A stretch of DNA of 64,000 nt, taken from NCBI GenBank assembly GCA_012861695.1, contig JAAOOA010000524.1, positions 1,557,001 to 1,621,000 on the forward strand, read 5' to 3'. The first letter of the stretch is position 1. Every line of letters starts with the position of its first letter. This DNA is from Trematomus loennbergii. Its lineage: Eukaryota; Chordata; Actinopteri; Perciformes; Nototheniidae. Under the pieces are notes generated by a model. The model did no database searches. It saw only the letters and a list, made by a program, of their open reading frames with translations, and was not told the origin of the DNA. Below, piece after piece: positions 23,244 to 64,000 of the stretch. The translations under genes were made by a program, and so were the position numbers.

Positions 23244-25695
23244 CCTTAAATAGTCCAGACAATCACAACACATTTAATTTTTTAAATCAGCAGCTTTTGT
23301 ACCTATGGCTTAAGGGAATTTGTTTGAAATGTGTCTCTTGTTGATTTAGTACGGTGCAAACATGCTAAAACATTTCCATTAGGAAAAACACGCTGCACTT
23401 TCAAAAATAATGTAAACACAAATGTGCCAAAACACATACAAATGAAGAAATATCTTCACAAACATTTGTGGCGTTTACTCAAGTGCTGCATTTAGGAATC
23501 GCTGCAAGCTCAAAACAACGGAAACCAGGGGACACTAATAAGTGACGCACACAGCTGGACAGGAGCTTGTTGACGTTAGCAGAGTTAGCTATGTTAGCTA
23601 GCTAGCTTACAACAGATCGGCAATAATATCAGAAGGAATCATGTGATCACATTGTTAAATTAAGCCAATAAATCTTACATTTTAGGTAAGCTTCCAACAA
23701 CGGTGACAGTTGGCCAACATTATAATCCCAGAACGTCATTAAGCTCTCCTGTCCCAGCTCTGTGCGTCACTTTTTCGTGTCCCCGTTTCTGCTGAGTTTT
23801 TTTTTAATTTGCAGCCCTTTTGGTAGACGCATGTTTCGTCAAATGTTTTCTAAACACTGCGCATGTGTTGTCATGTTGGTGAAGATGTTTCTTCCTTTGC
23901 ACGTGTTTTGACACATTTGGTGTGTTTTGGTCCGTTGTTCGCGTTTGCACCTGTAGGCCAACGTAGGTAAGCACTCCACTGCCAAAACCATGAAGAAAAG
24001 TATGTGTTGTAAAGTTTAAAAAAAATGCATTTATTGAAAATGATACACATGCTCTTTATGTGACTCTGTCCTAGTGTCATCCTCACAATCATATCTTGCA
24101 GAAGTAGGGTTGCATCTGCTGTCGAAGCTGTCAAATGTAATGATACATGCTTATCATAACGTATAAGAGCCAACCATCATGTCTTAAAATCAAAAAAAGA
24201 TTGTTCCCCTGACATGATACAAACAAAGAAACATCTTCGGGTGTAACCAGCACATTTTAAGAAGTTTTAAAATGCCGTTAGTTAATCAACAAATATTTTT
24301 GAGCTGGAGAAAGTGATGAACAATCAGAGCTTTGACTCGATCGTGGTTTTGTCTTTTTCCCCCCATCATTTGCCCATTTGAACAATGAAGTGTTGAAAGA
24401 TACAGAAGAAGAAACTTGAATTTATTTTAACGACAAGAGTTGGAACATTGTTATGCTGATGATACACGCTTAACCGTGTGTGTTTTGCCTGTGGAAATTA
24501 TTTGTTCTGTCTTTGGTGCGTCATATATTTCTAAAATGTGCATGTGTTGTGTATTTAACAATATATTTTTCTAGAAATGTTTTGTATTTTTTTTTTTTTT
24601 AAACACTGATTTAATGTGTTCGCTATCTCGTCGCGGTACCTTGTTCAGTGTCTGCAGCTTCTTTGAGGTTTTTGTCCCTTTACTGACTCTGTGTGTTTGT
24701 ATCTGCCAGCTGTTGTAAATGAACACAGTTTGAAGTGAAAACTGTGAGAAATGTCCAACAGCTAGCAATGACTGTCCACATGCAGGTTGTAGGTAAATAA
24801 ACTGCCTAATCGGAGCCAAAATGATTGATTACAGGAAGTTCATCTTTGCCTGTACTCGTGGAAAGATTTAAGGTTGAACAAAATGACTCTGGACCAAATT
24901 TCAACCACAATTCATGGCATAAAGTTATTGTTATTTATTGTAAAAGCTTGCATGTCAACTCCATTGCTGGTTTTAATAAGGGCCAGTGAAGCAGCGTTTG
25001 ATGTCCTCTGGTTGTGTGCTATTGTTCAAAAGACGGCGAACATGTTACGGTGTTTTATTTCCATTCACTTGGTCGGTTAGTTGTGCTTTTCTGATTTTAA
25101 TAAGGGATTTCTTCATGCATTTTGTCCGTGAAATAAAAACCCCGTTAGTCAGCGTCTCGTATCATAATAATGCCAAACTGAAAAGGGACGTGCTTTGATC
25201 AGAGGAACATTAGAAGCAGCCATCTGATGTGTGTTTCTGATATTAACCACAAAAGGTTTGAATTAAGAACAAATAATAATTTCAGGGTTTACAAATCAAG
25301 TCTCCTCTCAATCAGCGGACATCTGTTGAGCGTGAGTACGACAAACAATCCTCACGGGAAGTTTTTCTGAAATAAGAAAAAGCTTCTTCCTGTTCGGCAC
25401 ATCTTCACATCGCTTCTGAATGTCTCCACGGTACAAAGTCTGTGTCTGTTTTTATACACATTACATGTTTTATTTTCCATACAAGGTCTTTCCTATGTCC
25501 ATTTGAAACAATTTACAATAAAAACACTTTGCCAACGCGTCTCATATTTCCTGCCGTGTCTGAGCTCGCATTAAAAAAAGATTAAGACTGTAACTCCACA
25601 TAAAAGCTGGTTGGAAAATTGGTGAGTTTTATATTTCATGAGGAGATTTAGTGCGCTGTTTTATGGAGACATTTTATATTTTTGACATATTTTCT
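23244..25695. other. Intergenic or 3' UTR, no gene seen
   Basis: No coding exon, RNA gene or clear transposon end recognised; only short unsupported open frames. Confidence 0.5.
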
Positions 25696-26005
25696 AAAGA
25701 GCCTCTTAGCAACGAGCCATATATTTCCAAAATTGAGCTTTTTCTTGACTTTCTGGATTTACACAACCATTAAAATAAAACAAGTCTTATTTTTATATCT
25801 TAAAGAGATTGACAGTGGTTTTAAAACGTTAAACGCAGCAGTATTTTTGTAAAGAGCCTCTTAGCAACGAACAATATATTTCCAAAATTGAGCTTTTATT
25901 TTACTTTCTGACTTCACACGACCATTAAAACAAAAAACAAGTCTTATTTGTACATCTTAAAGAGATTAACAGAGGTTTTAAAAAGTTAAACGCAGCACGA
26001 CATAT
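25696..26005 (+). repeat. Two-copy tandem duplication, about 155 bp
   Basis: aaagagcctcttagcaacga at 25696 and 25851, both followed by atatatttccaaaattgagc, aaacaagtcttattt and taaacgcagca. Confidence 0.9.
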
Positions 26006-26586
26006 CTTGAGGTTTGTTGCTGTTGGAGGCGGTGATAACCTTCGTGTAACACAGTTCAGTATTTGGTTTTTAATGGCCCCCCCACAGTTTGTTTGACAGT
26101 GTGGGTTGGGTGGAAGGAATATAACCACAGAGCACATGAGAAGTGCCTCCATCCCTTTTTGTTTATTTGATTTCATTTAATTGTTATCCCGTTTCAATTT
26201 ATTTTCTTGGCTCTCCCTGAATATTCTATGTTGAATTTGTACGCCAAATACATGATTTTTAATCTCTTATCTGTTTAAAAGGTGTCAGATAAATAAACCT
26301 GCGTGCCTTCAGGGCGAGGTCCCCCAGGCGTCTGTAATGTTATACACTCAACCTCAATCTTCTGATTTACTGAGGGCACATTCAGGGCCTCCTTTCCACT
26401 GCGGTGGAAAAGCCTTCATAATGAAAATATTATAACAAATATATGTTAAACATTATTCAATGCAAAATAACAGAATTAATCGTGTTTGCGGTGTTGAATA
26501 ATGATCAACATTTAGTACATGCATTGCAAGTGTATAGCAAGTTAGCATTACAATTCATTAGCACCTAAGCAATCTGCATCAGCAGC

Positions 26587-27784
26587 CAGAGAGGGCAAAA
26601 GTACACACATCCTTTACTCGAGTAGAAGTACAGATACTCGTGTTTAAAAATACTCTGGTAAAAGTAGAAGTACTGACTAAACTTCTTTACTCAAGTAAAA
26701 GGAAAGAGGGCTTTGAAATGTACTTAAGTAAAAAGTACCCATAACCATCTGTTTTAAAGAGTACCTGAGCTCCCTTTATATTAATAGAACAATAATGTCA
26801 TTGTTAGCTAATGAATGTTTCCATGCTGAACAACGGCAACATGACAACGTTTTCATTGGTCCCTCTTCTTTAGAGAAGACCAGGAAATGATGGATACACG
26901 GATCGTGTTCAAATCAATAGGCACGCAATGACTCTAAATAATAATGATCACGCCACCAAACACACATTCAAACTAAAGGAACCAGCCTGTTTGGGAAATG
27001 TAAGAAGTAGAAAGTACAGGTATTTGTGTTCAACATGTAAGAAGTAGAAAGTACAGGTATTTGTGTTTAAAATGTAAGAAGTAGAAAGTACAGGTATTTG
27101 TGTTCAACATGTAAGAAGTAGAAAGTACAGGTATTTGTGTTCAACATGTAAGAAGTAGAAAGTACAGGTATTTGTGTTCAAAATGTAAGAAGTAGAAAGT
27201 ACAGGTATTTGTGTTCAACATGTAAGAAGTAGAAAGTACAGGTATTTGTGTTCAACATGTAAGAAGTAGAAAGTACAGGTATTTGTGTTCAACATGTAAG
27301 AAGTAGAAAGTTCAGGTATTTGTGTTCAACATGTAAGAAGTAGAAAGTACAGGTATTTGGGTTCAACATGTAAGAAGTAGAAAGTTCAGGTATTTGTGTT
27401 CAAAATGAAAGAAGTAGAAAGTACAGGTATTTGTGTTCAAAATGAAAGAAGTAGAAAGTACAGGTATTTGTGTTCAAAATGTAAGAAGTAGAAAGTACAG
27501 GTATTTGTGTTCAACATGTAAGAAGTAGAAAGTTCAGGTATTTGTGTTCAACATGTAAGAAGTAGAAAGTACAGGTATTTGTGTTCAACATGTAAGAAGT
27601 AGAAAGTACAGGTATTTGTGTTCAACATGTAAGAAGTAGAAAGTTCAGGTATTTGTGTTCAAAATGTAAGAAGTCAAAGTAAAAAGTCGTCAGAAAAATA
27701 AGAAGTGGAGTAAAGTACTGATACCAGAGAAATGTACTTAAGTACAGCAACGAAGTATTTGTACTCCATTACTTCCCACCTCTG
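26587..27784. mobile_element. TIR element with internal 37-bp minisatellite
   Basis: Left end cagagagggcaaaagtacac, right end ttacttcccacctctg, with inverted tacttaagta-rich subterminal blocks. Flanks atcagcagc and atcaccagg are a decayed possible duplication. The core is the array at 26996-27680. Confidence 0.72.
26996..27680. repeat. 37-bp minisatellite (about 18 units)
   Basis: Unit gtaagaagtagaaagtacag + gtatttgtgttcaacat, with variants taca/ttca and aacat/aaaat. No unique spacers, so not CRISPR-like. Confidence 0.97.
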
Positions 27785-28562
27785 ATCACCAGGTTGCAAC
27801 TACAAGTAATTTTGTTTAATTACTCCAATCAAAATGTGCTTATACTGTGGCCATACAGTAACCCAGTGGTATGGACTCATCTAACCTGACCCTGTCTACT
27901 TCTGTCTAAAGATATTTTGAGAATATGTTTATTTTCGTTTCTTTACAAGAGTTAGAAAGATGGTTTCTGTGCAGTACAGCAGCTTGTTTTCTTAGCACAG
28001 AGACTGGAAACATCTGCTTTGAGGTCTTTAGGAAAATGTTTGCATTTTAAGGGTCAAACATATACCACAGCATGAGATGTCTTCACCTTACAGGGATACA
28101 AAGCGCAGTGTGTGAGGGATCTGATGTCCAGTTCAAGTTTAAAGCACATCCTACAGAGGCGTGCTGCGTTCTGATCCCTGAACAGTCCTTACCGTGCGTT
28201 GATATATTTGCTTTCATCTCTTATGAATGAACGTCCTTCGCCCTGTCCCCTGCAGCTACCTGACTTTTAAAGAAAATACAATTAAAGGGGCAAGTTTGAG
28301 AAAAATAACTTAACCCTCCTGTTGTGTTCGTTTCCCCCCCTTACTTTGGTCCTGTTTTAACTGCTATTACATTAACACAAAAACCATTAATCATCACCAA
28401 ATGTCATTTAACACCCTTTCAAACTGTACATATTGTATCAGACTACTGGTATACATGAAGAACTGCAGTACATATACAAAGAACAGACACTGAACATGTA
28501 TTGCGTGTGCCAAGTGTGATCCATGTGGGGGATGGGCACATAAGCGGGACATGTGTCAAATT

Positions 28563-28697
<135 letters not shown>

Positions 28698-28930
28698 TCT
28701 TTATCACTAATTCCTTTTCTTTATGGCGGTCATTTTTGACCGGGTACACCATGGGTGTTACAAAGTTGACTAAATCATCCAACATTTAATGAAAGTGGTG
28801 ATCAGCCATTTTATATGTTCAAATGTCTACTGTGAAGGATATCATAAAGCCTTAATGCAATCGAATGTAAAACAAAAAAGTTATGATTGATGAAAGTAGT
28901 AAATCGGTCAGATTTGACCCGAAGACAACA

Positions 28931-29554
28931 GGTCACCTATTTATGCAAAATCCACTTCTTCATGTCTCTTCTACATCAACATGTGTCCCCTCTTCTTCAT
29001 GTCTCTTCTTCATCAACATGTGTCCCCTCTTCTTCATGTCTCTTCTACATCAACATGTGTCCCCTCTTCTTCATGTCTCTTCTACATCAACATGTGTCCC
29101 CTCTGTGGAAAGAGACTCTGAAAGTTTCAGGAACAAAGATTCTCTCTCTTTTTGTCCTGATCCATTTATATAAAAACCTGTCTGAAAATGAGCTGATCAG
29201 ATTTTGGCCACTTTATGATGTCATAACGATGTTTTGGCTTGAGTAACCATTAGCCAATCAGCAACCAAGGTAACCCCCCCCCCCCCACCTTATCACCTGA
29301 ATCTCCTCCTAGAGCACCATTGTGTTCTTTTTAACCAAATATCTCTCAGAGGGGCGTGGGGAGGGGCTCCTTATTTTCATCTAAAGTAACAGACAGAGAA
29401 TCAGCACTTTTGAAACAGGGCTGAAACAGAGGGGATTATGGGATGCTGCAATGATCTGTTTGGTGTTTGGAGCCAAACACTTCAGAGACATGTTTTGTAT
29501 ATATCTGAGACCTATAATATATTGATGAAAAACAGTATAATAGGGGACCTTTAA
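28931..29554. mobile_element. TTAA-type MITE with short 37-bp minisatellite (copy C)
   Basis: Left aggtcacctatttatgcaaa (no TTAA left), right cagtataataggggaccTTTAA. Contains about 3.7 units of a ttcttcatgtctcttctaca-type repeat at 28967-29103. Same family as 38477-39111 and 40331-41941. Confidence 0.85.
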
Positions 29555-30069
29555 AGTAAACCAGACTTAAGTTTGCTTGGGGAACTGTCTCTCCAAATTG
29601 TGTGGCCTTGTTGTCTCTGGCTGCTTAGTTTCCACTGAGCATCATACATTGCACTTCAGAAAGCTAAATCCTGTGTTTATTTGACTGAAACCTCTATATT
29701 TAGTGATTGACTGGGTTTAAAAAACTCCTTCTGCACCAGTGGCTTTCTTTTCTTTTGGTCTGTTTACTTTGCATATACACAAGAGGGATATTAGAAAGCA
29801 AATCTCGATTTTTTTGTTACCGTCATCACTGTTCCTGAAGGTTGTCCTCGTATCTCTTTTCATATTTTAGCAGTGGGTGGTTGATTGCCTGCTGTGCCAC
29901 GACTCTCTGTCCTCTCAACCTCATCCAACAGATCATCCACAGGCCATCCTCTCACACTTTACTCCCTCTTATTTTCATATAAATATCTTTATTTTAACAT
30001 ATCTTTAAATTGCACATTTGTACTGCTCGTCTGTATATTTATTTTTGTTGTTTATCTTGTGTTTTTATC

Positions 30070-30770
30070 TTAAAGGTCACCTATCATGCTATTTCTAGGC
30101 AATAGCATAGGTCTCAGATATATAAATATATATAAAAAACATGTCTATGAAGTGTTTTGCTCAAAATACCAAACAGATCACCCATTCTAGCCATGCCTCA
30201 TATCCCTCTATTTCACTTCCTGTTTCAAAAGTGCTGATTTGTGGAATAAAGCTTTAAAAAATAAAAAGGGAGGGGGCTGAGCTCATGCGGGACCCGGCAG
30301 CTACTGTCTAAACTAAATACTGCCGTGATGAAACGCCATATCATGGATTATCAAGGATTATTTCTGAAACAGTATGGAGCTCAAAGGCTTTCTCTCTTGC
30401 CGGTTATACCACAAGGTGAGTTCCTTTTTATTTCCTGCTTCTTCACACACATGCTCTCCAGTACAGGTTAGCTCTGAGTGTTAGCGATGCTAATGTAAAC
30501 ACCGACCATATTACGTCCAAAACAGTCGGGCATTGTTTCTGATAGCAACGTTTCTGATAGGGCCGTGGGTCCACATTTCCGATATTACGTCATATCGGAC
30601 GCAAATCTGGATCAGCTCCGTTGTAGCCCCGTTTTTAGAGATTTGGGTACGGAGGAAAAGAGAGAGGGTTTTATTTTCTGACGCTGCGTGAGTTCCCTGA
30701 CACACCGGGGACACATCTTTATGTATAAAAGACATCAAAAAGTGCATTTTGCCTGATAGGTCCCCTTTAA
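30070..30770 (-). mobile_element. TTAA-flanked MITE, copy B (inverted relative to 17802)
   Basis: TTAA at 30070-30073 and 30767-30770, ends AGGTCACCTATCATGC and AGGTCCCCTTTAA. Reverse complement of copy A over its length. Confidence 0.9.
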
Positions 30771-31067
30771 ATGAACGGCCTCGTGTGTTGATCACTAAAT
30801 CATTAAAGCTCCCCTCATACTCCAGTTAACACTCGTTATGCAAAAAGGGGAAGAACCACAAGTGAACACATAAAGCTCAAAACACATACAAATTAACACG
30901 ATGCCAAACATATCTCCAACATGTGTAAAGTTGTTTCTGTGGCACAGATGTTTATGGGCGTATCTTTTCCTGGCAAATGCAGCAACATATATTCTGCCAA
31001 AATAGTTTACACACCACGTGTTCAATTAGTCCAATAAGTGAAAGGCTTTAAAGGGCACGAATCAAAC

Positions 31068-31073
31068 TTTATT
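31068..31073 (-). terminator. Candidate polyadenylation signal of the TMEM255-like gene
   Basis: AATAAA on the minus strand (tttatt on the plus strand), about 460 bp past the stop. It is well placed for a short 3' UTR. No cleavage evidence is available. Confidence 0.45.
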
Positions 31074-31536
31074 ACACAACATAATAATATTAATATTCAT
31101 TACAAAAACGTATGTGTCATATTAGTTTGTGAGTATTGATATTTTAAATGATGCATTTCAGTTTTGTCCACATGATGTCTACACTTCTGTGTTTGTTCTC
31201 ACTGACGTCTGGTAAAGTAATACAGTTGATTATTTAACATTACATAACAGATCATGTGCACACACACAACTGAAGACATTTGATCTGATCGTCCAGAGTT
31301 CAATCTGACTAAGAGTTCATCTGTGAGAGCAACCAGCATCCAGGAAATGTGAAATGGGAACATGGTTAATTCATATCTGGCTTTCATATTTGTAAAACTA
31401 CAAGGTGAGAAACAATGACATCAATTTGTGTTTACTTTGGAAAAAGTCTTTGCATAGGATTCAGCAGATATAATATAAGATTCACATCGGCGAATAATAA
31501 AACATGTGTCCCATTGTGGTCATGTGTTGATGGGGC

Positions 31537-62732
<31,196 letters not shown>

Positions 62733-64000
62733 GGGTCCTCTTCAGTCCGGGTCCACTTCACACTCAAACACACTCACACACTCTCACACACTCTTCCTCT
62801 TTCACACAGCTTTATGATCCCTCCTGAGGATGTGGGAGTACTTCACTGCAACTCTGTACATCCAAGGTCTCTGATGCATTCAAGGACAGTGGGAATCGTG
62901 AATGACTGAAATATTCCTTAAATTCAGGATGTGCAACAACATGTGTTTCATTTGACACTGATTTTAAACAGTGTGTGACAGTAAATAACTCTAGATACCA
63001 CAGTGTTGTTATTAAGTATAGTTCTGAGGTACTTTACTTTACTTGAGTATTTCCATTTCCTTCTATGTTTACTAGATTTAGATTTAGACTCATATTAGTG
63101 ATACTAAACCAAGCAACTAATAGTTTATTAAGTATAGGACAATATCAACTTTATTTTTCCCTTGGTGAAATTTACAAATGAACTAGGTTTGAATTACATT
63201 TTTAAAACCTGCTCCAACAACATGATACAACATAAATAATGACATGTATTTAATGGAACCTCACCTACAAACAATAATAAATGAAATATATAAAAATACA
63301 ATCATAATAATAAAAAGTATACAGGTAAACATAAATATATAAAATATATAAAATAGAAAAACAAATACTGGAGTAATAAAACATATATTTTTTAAAAATA
63401 AATAAAATAATACAAATTAAGTGAAGACAAGGGGGAACATTCAATAGCTTAAAAATAATGGGGGTGAAATGAGCCTTCATAAAAAAAAGAGCATTCTGAA
63501 ACAAATACCCTGAGGTGTTACTGAAGTATCTCAAAATACTCAGTCCACCTTATCAATCACATTAGTAAAGTCAAGTTGACAGAGTTACAAGAAACTACAA
63601 ATCCACTGAGCAGTAAATCCTCTTCATGAAGCAGACGGAGATAATAATAATAATACATTTCATTTCCAAACGCTTTTTCAGGTGCTCCAAGACGCTGACA
63701 GCAACACAACATAATTCACATATTAAAAGCCAGTCTGAAGAGGTGTGTTTTGGTCAGTGTTTTGAAGGTGGGGGGGGTCGGTGCAGTCTCTGATGTGTCG
63801 AGCACGGCCTGCATCTCATATTCTGTAACTGTGATTTAACGGGGCCAGGCCAGAAAATATCCGCAATTTAGCTAAATCTGCAACCGTGAAACATGCATTC
63901 GGAAAAATAAATAAACCAGAAAAGAGTGAATCGGAAACTGTTAGTTTTTCATTTCCTGGCAAACATCACAGATCCTGGAGCTCAAATCTCTGACTCATAA
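62733..64000. other. 5' flank of the TMEM255-like gene
   Basis: Holds the 5' UTR and probably the promoter. I see no TATA box at a convincing place; cactcacacactctcacaca lies at 62760-62800. No other gene seen to the window edge. Confidence 0.45.

Larger units (their letters stand above)
21804..25540 (+). other. rasa2: rasa2 3' UTR and downstream; end uncertain
   Basis: No gene seen. Candidate AATAAA signals on the plus strand lie at 24796-24801, 25132-25137 and 25517-25522; the last is followed by a T-rich stretch. The region holds a TA microsatellite and a hAT element, so a 3.7 kb UTR is possible but unproven. RNA 3'-end data would decide. Confidence 0.35.

Noticed and set aside
26996..27680. 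CRISPR-like spacing of a 37-bp repeat
   Set aside because: Units are directly adjacent with no unique spacers, in a eukaryotic genome.

Overview
The window is teleost fish nuclear DNA. It has spliced genes with GT-AG introns, many short non-autonomous DNA transposons with terminal inverted repeats (TIRs), tRNA-headed SINEs, LINE 3' ends, and very long microsatellites and minisatellites. Nothing is bacterial, phage or organellar. Almost all long open frames are translations of simple repeats; the real coding sequence is 24 short exons from two convergent genes.

Plus strand, about 2.46-21.8 kb: the 3' part of rasa2 (RAS p21 protein activator 2). Fifteen coding exons cover the end of the second C2 domain, the RasGAP domain with its arginine finger, and the PH domain with Btk-type zinc motif, up to the stop. 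The N-terminal exons lie left of the window. Exon phases agree throughout except one missing base in exon 12, inside the Btk motif.

Minus strand, about 62.7 down to 31.5 kb: a complete nine-exon gene for a four-pass membrane protein of the TMEM255 (FAM70) family, assembled here from exon phases and resemblance to TMEM255A/B. About 308 codons are expected. Three single G bases are missing from GGGA contexts (exon 3 once, exon 7 twice). Together with the rasa2 deletion this suggests uncorrected deletion-type sequencing error more than gene decay. From memory of human gene order, TMEM255B lies by GRK1 and RASA3 at 13q34 and TMEM255A by ATP1B4 at Xq24, while the RASA2/GRK7 region at 3q23 has no TMEM255 gene. 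This gene would be the missing third paralogue of that paralogon.

The 9.7 kb between the two stop codons (21.8-31.5 kb) and the introns are filled by repeats. hAT-type elements carry perfect 8-bp target duplications. TTAA-flanked elements are abundant, including one caught as a filled and an empty site of the same target. Three unrelated TIR element families carry expanded minisatellites (units of 57, 37, 37 and 13 bp). The largest array, about 8.4 kb of a 57-bp unit, fills TMEM255-like intron 2, and a 1.1 kb array of the same unit lies in rasa2 intron 11. Several repeats sit against splice sites. The most striking case is TMEM255-like exon 8: its transcript is flanked by a long UG repeat upstream and a long CA repeat downstream, which are complementary. 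I found no new protein system; the novelty is in repeat architecture, the extra paralogue and splice-site context.
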